Below, piece by piece: positions 50,198 through 59,828 of a stretch of 64,000 nt of DNA. This DNA comes from Flavobacterium sp. CS20. Lineage in GTDB: Bacteria; Bacteroidota; Bacteroidia; Flavobacteriales; Flavobacteriaceae. Numbering within the stretch: position 1 is the stretch's first letter; each line of letters begins with the position of its first letter. Under the pieces are notes generated by a model. That model was not told the origin of the DNA. It saw only the letters and a program-made list of their open reading frames with translations, and did no database searches. Location of the stretch: contig NZ_CP073015.1 of the NCBI RefSeq assembly GCF_018080005.1, positions 372,001 through 436,000 on the forward strand, given 5' to 3'. A program made the translations under genes and the position numbers.

Positions 50198-51211
50198 TTA
50201 AAAAATATTGACTTCAGGACTTAATTTAATATCAAAATTTTGAAGTACAGTATTTTGAATTTTTTTTGAGAGTTCTAATATATCTTTACCACAGGCATTG
50301 CCATGATTTACAAGAACTAGTGCTTGGCGGTCATGAGTGCCTGCATCGCCATCGCGATAACCTTTTAAACCTGATTGCTCAATTAACCATCCAGCAGGAA
50401 TTTTTATGCTGTTATTATCAATTTTGTAGTGAGGTATGTTGGGGTGTTGATGTTTGAGTTTTTCAAATTGTAATTTGTTTACAATTGGATTTTTAAAGAA
50501 ACTTCCAGAGTTACCAATTTGTTTAGGGTCTGGTAGTTTAGATTGTCTTATTGCAATAACGGCTTGAGCAATATCTTTGGGTTGTGGTTTTGAAACTTTC
50601 ATTTTGTTGAGTTCGTTTTCTATTGCACCGTAGTCTGTTTTTAAATCATGGTGTTTTTTTGTTAATTTAAAACGAACTTTTGTAATGATATAGATATCTT
50701 TTAATTCTTGTTTAAACACAGATTGTCTGTAACCAAATTTGCAATCTTGTTTTGTAAATGTTTTTAATGCAAGCGTTTGTCTGTGAATAGCTTCACAAGA
50801 TACAAATACATCTTTTAATTCTCTACCATAGGCACCAATATTTTGAATAGGAGCAGAGCCAACTTTGCCTGGTATAAGGGCTAGGTTTTCTAAACCGCCA
50901 AAACCTTGATTTATAGTCCACATCACAAAATCATGCCAAACTTCACCAGCATCTGCATCAATAATAATGTGATTATTTTTTTCGTCAACTATTTTTTTTC
51001 CTTTGGTGTTGATATGAATAACAGTTTTAGAAATATCTTTGGTCAATAGCATATTGCTTCCGCCACCCAAAACAAAAATTTCTTCTGTATAAAAGCGTTT
51101 TAAAATATGCTTCAATTCTTCAAAATTTTCTACACTAATATATTGTTTAGCTTTAACATCAATGCCAAAAGTGTTATTGTTTTTGAGAGAAAAGTTTGTT
51201 TTAGTAACCAT
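50198..51211 (-). CDS. murB: UDP-N-acetylenolpyruvoylglucosamine reductase
   Basis: This 337-residue FAD enzyme makes UDP-MurNAc for peptidoglycan synthesis. It starts MVTKTNFSLKNNNTFGIDVK. FAD-site residues appear in FVLGGGSNMLLTKD at about residues 46-59 and in GKVGSAPIQNIGAYGRELKD at about residues 115-134 (with the active Arg region FGYRQS later). The catalytic Ser is in GNSGSFFKNP at about residue 233, and the catalytic Glu is near the end in LSPEVNIF. It is the long (type I) form and directly follows the aminotransferase gene. Confidence 0.95.
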   Translation of the reverse strand: MVTKTNFSLKNNNTFGIDVKAKQYISVENFEELKHILKRFYTEEIFVLGGGSNMLLTKDISKTVIHINTKGKKIVDEKNNHIIIDADAGEVWHDFVMWTINQGFGGLENLALIPGKVGSAPIQNIGAYGRELKDVFVSCEAIHRQTLALKTFTKQDCKFGYRQSVFKQELKDIYIITKVRFKLTKKHHDLKTDYGAIENELNKMKVSKPQPKDIAQAVIAIRQSKLPDPKQIGNSGSFFKNPIVNKLQFEKLKHQHPNIPHYKIDNNSIKIPAGWLIEQSGLKGYRDGDAGTHDRQALVLVNHGNACGKDILELSKKIQNTVLQNFDIKLSPEVNIF

Positions 51212-52402
51212 CTATTTTTGATATTCTTCGAGAGCTATTTTCAATAAATTAATAGATTTTATGAGTTTGCTTTGTTCGAGTACATAAGCAATTCGAATTT
51301 GATTGAGCCCTGTGTTAGGTGTAGAGTAAAAACCAGCAGCGGGAGCAACCATAATTGTTTCGCCTTCATATTCAAATTTTTCAAGAAGCCATTGAGCAAA
51401 ATGTTCTGTGTTTTCTACAGGGAGTTCTACAACGCAATAAAAAGCACCTTTTGGGTTAGCTACTTTCACGCCTTTTATGGTTTCAAGACCTTTAACAAGG
51501 GTGTTTCGTCTTTTTGTGTATTCTGCATTGATAGATTCAAAATATTGGTCATCAACATCTAACGCGGCTTCGCTGGCAATTTGAGCCAAAGTCGGTGGAC
51601 TGAGACGAGCTTGAGCAAATTTCATGGCAGTTTTCATCAGGTCTTTATTTTTTGAAACTAAGCATCCAATACGTGCTCCACACATTGAAAATCGTTTTGA
51701 AACCGAATCAACCATAATGGCATGGTTTTTTAAGCGTTCAAGACTCATTATAGAGTGGTGTTTATGACCATCATAGGTAAATTCTCTATAAACTTCGTCA
51801 GCGAGAATAAAAATATCGTGTTTCAATGCCAAATCAGCTATGGCTTCAATTTCTTCTTTTGTGTATAAATATCCCGTTGGGTTTCCTGGATTACACAGCA
51901 AAATGGCTTTGGTTTTATTTGTAATTTTTGATTCAAATTCGGTTATTGGAGGAAGTGCAAAATTATTGTCTAAATTAGAAGTTACAGGTACTACTTTGAC
52001 TCCACAAGCGGTTGAGAATCCGTTGTAATTTGCGTAAAAGGGTTCGGGTATTATAATTTCATCTCCAAAGTCTGTGATGCTTCCCAGAGCAAAAGACAAG
52101 GCTTCACTACCGCCAGTTGTAACAATTAGATTATCTTCGTTTATGTTTATGCCGTTGTTTGAGTAATATCTGACAAGCTTGTTTATATAACTGCTAAATC
52201 CTTGGGATGGACTATAAGAAAGGATTTCTATGTCAGTCTCTTTTACAGCATTAATAGCTTTTTGAGGTGTTTTGATGTCGGGTTGACCTATATTTAGATA
52301 ATAAATATGTTTGCCTTCTTTTAAAGCTTGGTCTGCAAATGGTTGAAGTTTTCGTATTGGTGACTCTGGCATAGAAATCCCTTTACTTGAAATTTTTGGC
52401 AT
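51212..52402 (-). CDS. Class I/II aminotransferase (aspartate aminotransferase-like)
   Basis: This 396-residue cytoplasmic PLP enzyme starts MPKISSKGISMPESPIRKLQ. Conserved parts are YLNIGQPDIKTP at about residue 35, LCNPGNPTGYLYT at about residues 169-181, ILADEVYREFTYDG at about residues 197-210, and the PLP Lys in VDSVSKRFSMCGARIGC at about residue 237. The pattern fits the 1-alpha subgroup (aspartate aminotransferases and relatives). The substrate is not certain; aspartate or an aromatic amino acid is possible. It is adjacent to murB with no gap, so they are likely co-transcribed. Confidence 0.9.
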   Translation of the reverse strand: MPKISSKGISMPESPIRKLQPFADQALKEGKHIYYLNIGQPDIKTPQKAINAVKETDIEILSYSPSQGFSSYINKLVRYYSNNGININEDNLIVTTGGSEALSFALGSITDFGDEIIIPEPFYANYNGFSTACGVKVVPVTSNLDNNFALPPITEFESKITNKTKAILLCNPGNPTGYLYTKEEIEAIADLALKHDIFILADEVYREFTYDGHKHHSIMSLERLKNHAIMVDSVSKRFSMCGARIGCLVSKNKDLMKTAMKFAQARLSPPTLAQIASEAALDVDDQYFESINAEYTKRRNTLVKGLETIKGVKVANPKGAFYCVVELPVENTEHFAQWLLEKFEYEGETIMVAPAAGFYSTPNTGLNQIRIAYVLEQSKLIKSINLLKIALEEYQK

Positions 52403-52478
52403 ATATAATTTTTATTGCGAATTTAAAGTTTTAATTTTTGAATGATTAATTTTTATTTCAAAAGATTTTAGTTTTATC

Positions 52479-53822
52479 ATGTTTATGAAAATAATTTCTT
52501 TGACACTATTGATTTTTGTGGTGAGTTTTTCTTCGCTTGCACAAAATTATGATGGATTTATTTTTCACAGACCTGGTAAAAGAAAATATAAAATAAACTT
52601 TATTGATTACAACAATCTCATCATTGTTAAGGTTAAACTTAACGGTATTCCAATGAATTTTTTATTAGATACAGGTGTTGATAAAACTGTAGTGTTTGGT
52701 TTAGATGATATTAACAACCAAATCAAAAATAATTCAAAAAAAATATTGATTAAGGGCGTTTCTAATGCTAAAACCTATGCTTATAAGATGAAAAATAACG
52801 AGCTTGAAATAGGAAAACTTAAAGATACTAACCATACGGTTTATGCTATTTTTGATAAAAGCTTTAATGTGTCTGACAAAATTGGGTATCAGGTTCAAGG
52901 AATAATAGGTTATGAGTTTTTTAAAACACTAATTGTGAAAATTAATTATATAAAAAACCACTTAAAAGTATATAATCCTCAATTTTTTAGTAAATCTCTC
53001 AACAATTATGAAACACTTGATTTGAAATTGTTTAAACAGAAACCTTACATAAGAACCTCGCTTCAACAATACGATATTTGGCGTGAATTTACATTTCTTA
53101 TTGATACGGGTTCTGGAGATGCTATTTGGGTTCATCCAAAATCTGATGTTAAAATTCCACCTTTGAGTTTTGATGATATTTTAGGTTATGGATTTGCTGA
53201 TATGATAAAAGGGAAACGGTCTAAAGCTCAAGCTTTTAAATTAGGTTCAAATCTACTAAAACAACCCAAAATAGCCTATCCAGATAGTTTAGCATATACT
53301 GGCGTAAGTTTTGCTAAAAATATAGGGGTTTTGGGTTCTGAAATTTTAAGACGTTTTCATTGGATTTTTGATTACAACAATCTAAAAATCTATTTTAAAC
53401 CAAATCACGATATAGACAAACCTTTTAATTATGATATGAGCGGTCTAATTTTGAAATATGATGGCTACCAACAAATTGTTCAATACCAACATGTCTTTTC
53501 CAGAGCTCAAGTTCAACATGATAATTCAACAGGTTATAACAAAGCACAAACTGTTAAGTCTAAATTGATTATAAAGAAAAGACCAATATTGAAAGTTGGT
53601 GCTGTAAGGTTGAATTCATCGGCTTTTGAAGCTGGTTTTATTGCTGGTGACCAAATTCTGAAAATTGAAGGTCGTGCGAGTTATCGGTATGATTTAGAAG
53701 AAATATTTGAAATTTTAAGCTCAACAGAAGGCAGAGAAATCAGCTTTGTTATAAAACGCGGTGGTAGAACATACACAAAGTCTTTGACCTTAAGAAGCCG
53801 ATTAAAAGAAGTTGATGATTAA
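52479..53822 (+). CDS. Tandem retropepsin-like aspartic protease with PDZ domain
   Basis: This 447-residue exported protein has a signal peptide at residues 1-21 (ending SSLAQ). Two related aspartic-protease modules follow. The first has FLLDTGVDKTVVFG at about residues 61-74 and GIIGYEFFKTL at about residues 141-151. The second has FLIDTGSGDAIWVHP at about residues 206-220 and GVLGSEILRRFHWIF. So there are two DTG motifs in one chain, as in bilobed pepsin-like enzymes. A PDZ domain covers about residues 370-440 (LNSSAFEAGFIAGDQILKI). The site of action is the periplasm or outside. It overlaps the convergent DUF1573 gene by 4 bases. Confidence 0.85.
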   Translation: MFMKIISLTLLIFVVSFSSLAQNYDGFIFHRPGKRKYKINFIDYNNLIIVKVKLNGIPMNFLLDTGVDKTVVFGLDDINNQIKNNSKKILIKGVSNAKTYAYKMKNNELEIGKLKDTNHTVYAIFDKSFNVSDKIGYQVQGIIGYEFFKTLIVKINYIKNHLKVYNPQFFSKSLNNYETLDLKLFKQKPYIRTSLQQYDIWREFTFLIDTGSGDAIWVHPKSDVKIPPLSFDDILGYGFADMIKGKRSKAQAFKLGSNLLKQPKIAYPDSLAYTGVSFAKNIGVLGSEILRRFHWIFDYNNLKIYFKPNHDIDKPFNYDMSGLILKYDGYQQIVQYQHVFSRAQVQHDNSTGYNKAQTVKSKLIIKKRPILKVGAVRLNSSAFEAGFIAGDQILKIEGRASYRYDLEEIFEILSSTEGREISFVIKRGGRTYTKSLTLRSRLKEVDD

Positions 53823-54193
53823 GGCTTAGGCAAGACGCGACCTTTTAAACTTAATGTATATACACTGGGTTTAGCATCGGTAAAAACAGTTATAGTTTTT
53901 CGTATCGAATCTGGATTTTCTGTGTTGTAAATCACAACTAATTTGATTTTTTGACCAGGCTTGATAAGGCTATCATCTAGCTTAAATTCGATATTTCTAC
54001 TATTAGATTTAAGACTTTTTATGACAACATTTTCCTTGCCAGTATTGGTTATATAAAATTCACACTGTGCATGTTCGCCATATTTTAATGTCCCATAATC
54101 TTTTGAATTTGAATCAAATTCTAATTTGCTGATTTTTTGGGCATAAAAAATACTGGTTATTGATAAAAATAAAATCAAAAAATTTGTTTTCAT
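53819..54193 (-). CDS. DUF1573 domain exported protein
   Basis: This 124-residue protein has a signal peptide at residues 1-18 (MKTNFLILFLSITSIFYA). A single DUF1573 immunoglobulin-like (MSP/ASPM/HYDIN-type) domain follows, with the typical DYGTLKYGEHAQCEFYITNT at about residues 33-52 and the closing SLKGRVLPKP. Members are secreted and of unknown function in Bacteroidota. It is convergent with the aspartic protease gene, overlapping by 4 bases, and divergent from valS. Confidence 0.85.
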   Translation of the reverse strand: MKTNFLILFLSITSIFYAQKISKLEFDSNSKDYGTLKYGEHAQCEFYITNTGKENVVIKSLKSNSRNIEFKLDDSLIKPGQKIKLVVIYNTENPDSIRKTITVFTDAKPSVYTLSLKGRVLPKP

Positions 54194-54315
54194 GCTTTTA
54201 AATTGAAATCAAATATACTAAAAAAAATGAAATTCAAAATTTATTGAGATTAACAAAGATTAATTTTACAATTTATTAAGCTTATCTGTATTTTTGTCGC
54301 TTAAATAAATAATTT

Positions 54316-56963
54316 ATGGCAATAGCATCGTCTTACCAACCTCATGAAGTAGAGCAAAAGTGGTATAAATATTGGATGGAAAACAATTTTTTTCATTCAG
54401 AAATCAATGAGAAACCTTCTTATACCATTGTTATTCCGCCACCAAATGTTACTGGTGTTTTGCACATGGGGCATATGCTCAACAATACCATTCAAGATGT
54501 TTTGATAAGACGAGCCAGACTCAAAGGTTATAACGCTTGTTGGGTGCCAGGAACCGATCACGCTTCTATTGCTACAGAAGCTAAAGTGGTTGCAAAACTC
54601 AAAACAGAAGGCATCCAAAAATCAGATTTGTCTCGTGATGAATTTTTGAAGCACGCTTGGGATTGGACGCAAAACTATGGTGGTCAAATATTATCTCAGC
54701 TCAAACGCCTCGGGGCTTCTTGTGATTGGGATCGCCTTAAATTTACGATGGATGATGATATGTATGAGTCTGTCATTCAGGTTTTTATTGATTTGTATAA
54801 AAAAGGCTTGGTTTACAAAGGTCATCGAATGGTAAATTGGGATCCCGAAGCCAAAACCACGCTTTCTGACGAAGAAGTTATCTATGAAGAACAACAGGGG
54901 TTATTGTATTATGTTCAATATCCAATAGTTGATAGTGATGAAGTTTTGCAAATTGCGACAACCCGACCAGAAACTATTTTTGGCGATACGGCCATTTGCA
55001 TCAATCCAAACGACAAACGCTTTACTCATCTTAAAGGAAAAAAAGCTATTGTGCCAATTGTTAACCGCGAAATTCCAATCATTTTTGATGAATATGTCGA
55101 TATGGAATTTGGAACAAGTTGCTTAAAAATAACGCCAGCTCATGATGAAAATGATAAAGCTATTGGAGAAAGACATCAATTGGAAATTATAGATGTTTTT
55201 AATGATGATGCAACTTTAAATGCAAATGCCTTAGATTATCAAGGTCAAGATAGATTTGAAGCTAGAAAAACTTTTGCAAAGGCTTTAAAAGAAGAGGGTT
55301 TTTTAATTAAAACTGAAAATTATACCAATAAAATAGGTCTATCAGAACGCACCAAAGCCGTTATTGAACCTAAGTTGTCAGAACAATGGTTTTTAAAAAT
55401 GAAGGATTTAGCACAACCTGCTCTTGATGCTGTGATGAAAGATGAAACGGTCAAACTGTTTCCTTCTAAATTTAAAAACACCTATAAACATTGGCTTGAA
55501 AATGTGAGAGATTGGAATATCTCCCGTCAACTTTGGTGGGGTCACCAAATACCAGCCTATTATCTTAAAACATCCAACGGTGTTGACCGAACAAAATTTG
55601 TGGTTGCTAAAAATATTGAAGATGCTGTAAAACTCGCTCAAGACAAATTTGATAATTCATCAATTTCAAAAGAAGATTTGATTCAAGATGAAGATAGTTT
55701 AGATACTTGGTTTTCGTCTTGGCTTTGACCAATGTCAGTTTTTGACGGTATAAGACATCCCAATAATGAAGAATTCAAATATTACTATCCAACCAAAGAT
55801 TTAGTTACTGGTCCAGATATTTTGTTCTTTTGGGTAGCACGAATGATTATGGCAGGTTACGAATTTGCAAATCAAAAACCTTTTGACAATGTCTATCTAA
55901 CGGGTTTGGTTAGAGACAAACAAGGTCGAAAGATGTCAAAATCTTTAGGAAATTCACCCGATGCTATTGGTTTAATCGATGATTTTGGTGCCGATGGGGT
56001 TCGCGTAGGACTGTTATTGAGTAGTCCGCTGGCAATGATTTACTTTTTGACGAAGCACTTTGCCAACAGGGAAAATCTTTTGCCAATAAAATTTGGAATG
56101 CCTACCGTTTAATTGAATCTTGGGAAGTCGATGAAAACATAAATCAACCTGATGCGACTAAGATTGGGCTTGATTGGTATTCAAACAAATTTCAAGAATG
56201 TCTTCACGAAATTGAAGATCATTACTCAAAATATAGAATTTCAGACGTGTTGATGAGTTGTTACAAGTTGGTTTGGAATGACTTCTGTTCATGGCTTTTA
56301 GAAATATTAAAACCTGCTTATCAGCAACCTGTTGATGCTAAAACAAAAGCTACTTGCATTCAATTTTTTGAAGATAATCTTAAACTTTTGCATCCATTCA
56401 TGCCTTTTATCACAGAAGAACTATGGCAAAACATCAAAACACGCCAAGCTGATGAAGCTTTGATTGTTTCTCAATGACCAGAACAAAAACCTTTTGATAA
56501 GGATATCATCAAAAACTTTGATTTAACTGCAGAAGTTATCACACAGGTTCGATCCATTAGAAAGTCAAAAAATATACCTTTTAAAACTTCAATCGATTTA
56601 AAAATAGAAAACAAAGAGAACTTTTCAGCAGAATTTGATTGCGTAATCGAGAAATTAGGACATATTGACAATTTGAGTTACGTCAATGAACAACAGGATG
56701 GAGCTTTGAGTTTTAGTGTAAAATCTAATGTTTATTACATACCAGTAGAAGGTTCAATAGATATTGAAGCGGAAAAAGAAAAACTTCAAAAAGATTTAGA
56801 CTATTATCAAGGTTTCCTGAAATCAGTTGATAAAAAATTGTCTAACAAACGTTTTGTAGATAATGCACCTGAACAAGTGGTAGCTAAAGAAAAACAAAAA
56901 CAAGCTGATGCCATAGCTAAAATTGAAACTTTAAAAGAAAGTCTTGAAAATTTGAAAGGCTAA
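54316..56963 (+). CDS. valS: Valyl-tRNA synthetase, two TGA codons and one frameshift
   Basis: This enzyme charges tRNA-Val; the repaired length is about 880 residues. The HIGH motif appears in [13 protein letters not shown] at about residues 46-58, the editing domain follows, then the KMSKS loop in [16 protein letters not shown] coiled-coil tail ends the protein. Three lesions are seen: TGA at 55726-55728 where SSWLWPMSV needs Trp, a missing base at about 56026-56029 in LLSSxAGNDLLF, and TGA at 56475-56477 where VSQWPE needs Trp. In both nonsense cases TGGCCA has become TGACCA. A -7 box TATTTTTG lies at 54289-54296. An essential gene would not tolerate these, so errors are likely. Confidence 0.95.
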
Positions 56964-57004
56964 AATTATATAACAGATATTATAATCAATTATTAAATTG
57001 AATT

Positions 57005-57784
57005 TTAGAATTTTATAAATGTCAATTTTTTGTTTTGACTATCATCAAAAAATTGAAGTGTATCTTCATAAAATTTATATTGTTTTACGTTTTGAATAGC
57101 TTGACTTAAAGCTTGTTCAATTGCCATATTTTCACAAGCCATCAAAGTGCTTCGCATTTGTGAAATATCAATAAAATTGTTTTCACTCAAACTATATCTT
57201 CCACTCAATCTGTTGCAACCACCTGAGCCAACTACAAGACTGTCTTGAATTTTAAATATCAAGTGAGCTTCGTTTTGTAAAGTTGTTACATCAATAGGTT
57301 TGCCATCAATCTCTATGAGCTTCCAATAGGTTTCAAGCCATTGATTTTTTGAAGATAATTTGTTTAAAATAAAGCGTTCTTCAAGGTTTCCAGAAATTCT
57401 TTCACCTTTTTGGTCTAAGACGAAAAGCTTATTTTCACCTACTTGATAAGCCTTTTTTTTACTGCTGTCTAAGTATATTTTACTGCCATTATCATTCCAT
57501 TTAAATTGACCTTTTGTCAAATAAACGCTATCATTTTTACTCAAATATTTCATTGATTTTGTGTAACTCAAATCTTGATTTAATGTGATTTGAGTTTCTA
57601 TTCCAATACAATCTGCACAAGGTAAAATACCTTTGTAGGTGCCATTCCAGTCTAAAGCATTTCTGCTGTTGTCTGCTATGGGTAAATTTTTGTCAACTGG
57701 TTTGGCTTGATCTGTTGATTTAGGATTGTTGCACGACAATAAACACAGATTGACCAGGCATAGAAATAAGTAAACTTTTCTCAT
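57005..57784 (-). CDS. Lipoprotein with NlpE-like and META domains
   Basis: This 259-residue protein is probably anchored in the outer membrane. The lipoprotein signal has the lipobox CLLSC with Cys at residue 18. The N-terminal NlpE-like domain has WNGTYKGILPCADCIGIETQ at about residues 46-65, with the CxxC of copper-resistance NlpE. The C-terminal META/HslJ domain begins near TYWKLIEIDGKPID at about residue 151 and contains GGCNRLSGRY and MACENMAIEQAL. Both domains recur in stress-related lipoproteins. It is convergent with valS, 41 bases apart. Confidence 0.88.
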   Translation of the reverse strand: MRKVYLFLCLVNLCLLSCNNPKSTDQAKPVDKNLPIADNSRNALDWNGTYKGILPCADCIGIETQITLNQDLSYTKSMKYLSKNDSVYLTKGQFKWNDNGSKIYLDSSKKKAYQVGENKLFVLDQKGERISGNLEERFILNKLSSKNQWLETYWKLIEIDGKPIDVTTLQNEAHLIFKIQDSLVVGSGGCNRLSGRYSLSENNFIDISQMRSTLMACENMAIEQALSQAIQNVKQYKFYEDTLQFFDDSQNKKLTFIKF

Positions 57785-58137
57785 TATCGCAAAAGATTAA
57801 TAGCTTTAGGTTAAGATTTAACAAATTTAGCCTATTTTAAATAGATTAGACAAACAAATATAAAAATAGATTATAGAAAGATTTGAAATCAACTATCGAT
57901 ACTCAGGATTTTGAAAACTCCAGCGTTTACCACTGTCCCAATCTTTTCTTGAATTACCATAAGTTGGATAACCGTCATTATCTTTTAGGCTAAAAAGGCA
58001 ATGCACAATCCTAACCTTTCAACGGTTTTAAATAGTTGGATTGTAGTCACACTATTTATAACAAATCCAAAATCTATAATTTTAAATTCTGAATTTCTGA
58101 GAAAACCCTAAATAAAGTCAAACAAAACCCCTTTAAC
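57785..58137. other. Gene-poor spacer with a possible gene remnant
   Basis: About 353 bp lie between the NlpE/META gene and the RmlD-like gene, with no complete gene. Part of it (57893-58019, minus strand) is an open frame with protein-like composition, described separately. The rest is A+T-rich without clear motifs. Confidence 0.55.
57893..58019 (-). pseudogene. Possible C-terminal remnant of a lost gene
   Basis: On the minus strand a frame of about 41 codons ends in TAG at 57893-57895. It reads KVRIVHCLFSLKDNDGYPTY, then GNSRKDWDSGKRWSFQNPEY and R, with no start codon. Its Trp, Tyr, Gly, Asn and Asp content is protein-like, unlike the A+T-rich noise around it, and suggests the end of a secreted or carbohydrate-related protein. 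I do not recognise the family. A short real peptide or chance are alternatives. Confidence 0.3.
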
Positions 58138-58950
58138 TTACATTATTTTAGAAGTATTGATAACGTCTTGAATAGAAATTTGATAATTTTCTGGCAATTT
58201 GTTGTGTTTGGGTAAAAGTGCTAAATATCGATCTTGATTAGATTGATAATTATTTCTAAATATAGGGTTCTCTATGGCGTTGATTTCACAAATATCTTCA
58301 ATCAAATCTTTATGATGTATCAAATCAGAAGAGCCTAAATGAAAAACACCTTGCAAATTTTGATTGATGATATAATGGGTCTGTTGACATATTTTCTTGT
58401 CGGTTGTGGCGTTGATAATCACTTTTGGAAACACATCAATAGCTTCATTTAAATCATATAATTTTAAAATTTCTTGAAGTCTTGGCGATGTTTTTCCAAA
58501 AACCATGGGCAACCTTAGAATGTTATAATAAGCATTAGGCAAACGCAATAATGCATTTTCAATTTTAATCAAAAACCGACCGTAAATGCTACCTGAAAGG
58601 GTTTTGTCGTATTCGTAAGATGGATAATTGGTAAAGGCATCAAACACATTAGACGTTGATATAAACATCAATTTTTTATGGTGTCTCACTACATAACTGA
58701 TCATTTCTTGATAAGCTTCAACTTGAGCAGAGAAAGCACCTTTAAAACTCGTCAGGATAATATCGGGCTTTACTGCATTTAGAATAGGAGAGATGCTTTC
58801 ACTTTCAACATTCCACTGATAATATCTCCGATTGGAGTCGTAGCTTTTTTGTGATGTAAAATAGGTTCCAAAAACATCAAAATAAGGATTGAGCTCTTTA
58901 AAAAGTGCCTGACCCAAAAATCCGCTTGCTCCAATAATTAGTATTCTCAA
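58138..58950 (-). CDS. RmlD-like NAD(P)-dependent sugar reductase/epimerase
   Basis: This 270-residue extended SDR protein starts at TTG 58950; the frame has a stop a few codons upstream and no ATG before the Rossmann motif. The N-terminus is ILIIGASGFLGQALFKEL, with the cofactor loop GASGFLG at residues 7-13. Further parts fit RmlD/dTDP-4-dehydrorhamnose reductase: NAVKPDIILTSF, LMFISTSNVFDAF, and NILRLPMVFGKTSPRLQE. The YxxxK site is blurred (YEYDKTLSGSIYGRFLIKIE). The sugar substrate is unknown and no other rhamnose genes are present. The function is uncertain beyond the fold. Confidence 0.78.
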   Translation of the reverse strand: MRILIIGASGFLGQALFKELNPYFDVFGTYFTSQKSYDSNRRYYQWNVESESISPILNAVKPDIILTSFKGAFSAQVEAYQEMISYVVRHHKKLMFISTSNVFDAFTNYPSYEYDKTLSGSIYGRFLIKIENALLRLPNAYYNILRLPMVFGKTSPRLQEILKLYDLNEAIDVFPKVIINATTDKKICQQTHYIINQNLQGVFHLGSSDLIHHKDLIEDICEINAIENPIFRNNYQSNQDRYLALLPKHNKLPENYQISIQDVINTSKIM

Positions 58951-59064
58951 AATAAGGGTTTTGGATTTTTAAATGTTGAAAACTTATTTGAATTAGACAT
59001 TTTTATCATATTGTAATAAAATACAAATATTTATGTTTAATCTTATTATTTTTTAAAATTGTTT

Positions 59065-59650
59065 AGAGGTGTTAACTTAGTTACTTATTTTTATTTGTTG
59101 ATAATCAATATGTTGACTTCTCACCATTCTGTTAATTAGATTGTCAAATATAGTTTGCTTATGTATTGACCTATTCAAACGATAGCTGTATTCATCCACA
59201 TAGACTGTTCCTTCCATAGGGTGTGATTCACTGCTCTTCATAGCTTTACGCACTTTATGCATAAAAAGCCATGCGGTGGGACGACTTACTGAATATCGCT
59301 TTGCAATTTGTGATGCAGATATACTTTTAGTGGTTGCACTCATCTCAAAAGCAATCCCAAAAGCTTTTCTAACACCAAACTTTACTTTGTGAAATAATGT
59401 ATTTGCAGTAGGACTTTCAATGTGATGACAACGATTACAGTCCCTGGCAAAATTAGCTTTCCTTACAGTAAACTTATCATGATTACATTTTGAACATTTA
59501 TATCCATCTTTCCATTTTATCATAGATAGATATTCAAGACAATCTAAGTCAGTTTTGTACTTTTCAAAAAAATCAATAATACTTTCTCCTTTAAACTTAT
59601 CCATAAATTAAATTTTATGCTTTAAATATAAGTAATTATCTTTACACCTC
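59065..59650 (-). mobile_element. IS1595-family element with internal deletion
   Basis: The 586-bp element has terminal inverted repeats: GAGGTGTTAACTTAGTTACT at the left (59066 on) matches, in 15 of 20 bases, the reverse complement of the right end, GAGGTGTAAAGATAATTACT (ending 59650). A perfect 10-bp direct repeat, AAAATTGTTT, lies outside both ends (59055-59064 and 59651-59660). The length is about half that of a full IS1595 element, matching the loss of the middle of the transposase. Confidence 0.75.
59077..59604 (-). CDS. IS1595-family transposase, internally deleted
   Basis: This 175-residue frame has the family N-terminus: a zinc ribbon with CSKCNHDKF and CNRCHHIES at about residues 38-62, and a helix-turn-helix region with ISASQIAKRYSVSRPTAWLF at about residues 94-113. 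It reaches the first catalytic Asp in GTVYVDEYSY at about residue 137. The chain then jumps to the typical C-terminal end (LNRSIHKQTIFDNLINRM, ending VRSQHIDYQQIKISN). About 110-130 residues with the rest of the ISXO2/DDE core are missing, with the frame kept. It is almost surely inactive as a transposase but could bind the ends. Confidence 0.85.
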   Translation of the reverse strand: MDKFKGESIIDFFEKYKTDLDCLEYLSMIKWKDGYKCSKCNHDKFTVRKANFARDCNRCHHIESPTANTLFHKVKFGVRKAFGIAFEMSATTKSISASQIAKRYSVSRPTAWLFMHKVRKAMKSSESHPMEGTVYVDEYSYRLNRSIHKQTIFDNLINRMVRSQHIDYQQIKISN

Positions 59651-59828
59651 AAAATTGTTTTAGGTTCGAGCGAAGTCGAGAACAATAACATCTTGATTCC
59701 GCTCGATGCTAAAACATCTGAACAAGTCCAACTTGAGTTGGTCTCGTTCCTATCGAAGTTTTGGTATTGTTTTCATATCAATAAACAAAAAAAAACTTGA
59801 CCCGAGGTTAAAGTTATAAATATCAAAC
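59651..59828. repeat. Palindromic spacer between the IS1595 relic and gcvT
   Basis: The spacer contains GGTTCGAGCGAAGTCGAGAA and, further on, CCAACT-TG-AGTTGG, a perfect 6-bp stem, with a second CTCG/CGAG pair. These resemble dispersed palindromic repeats of Bacteroidota. It may hold the gcvT terminator on the minus strand. No coding frame is seen. Confidence 0.45.

Noticed and set aside
55726..56477. TGA decoded as tryptophan (altered genetic code)
   Set aside because: TGG is used for Trp throughout, and genes such as the one ending at 434 and deoD end properly at TGA. Both odd TGA codons share one sequence context and the same gene also has an indel.
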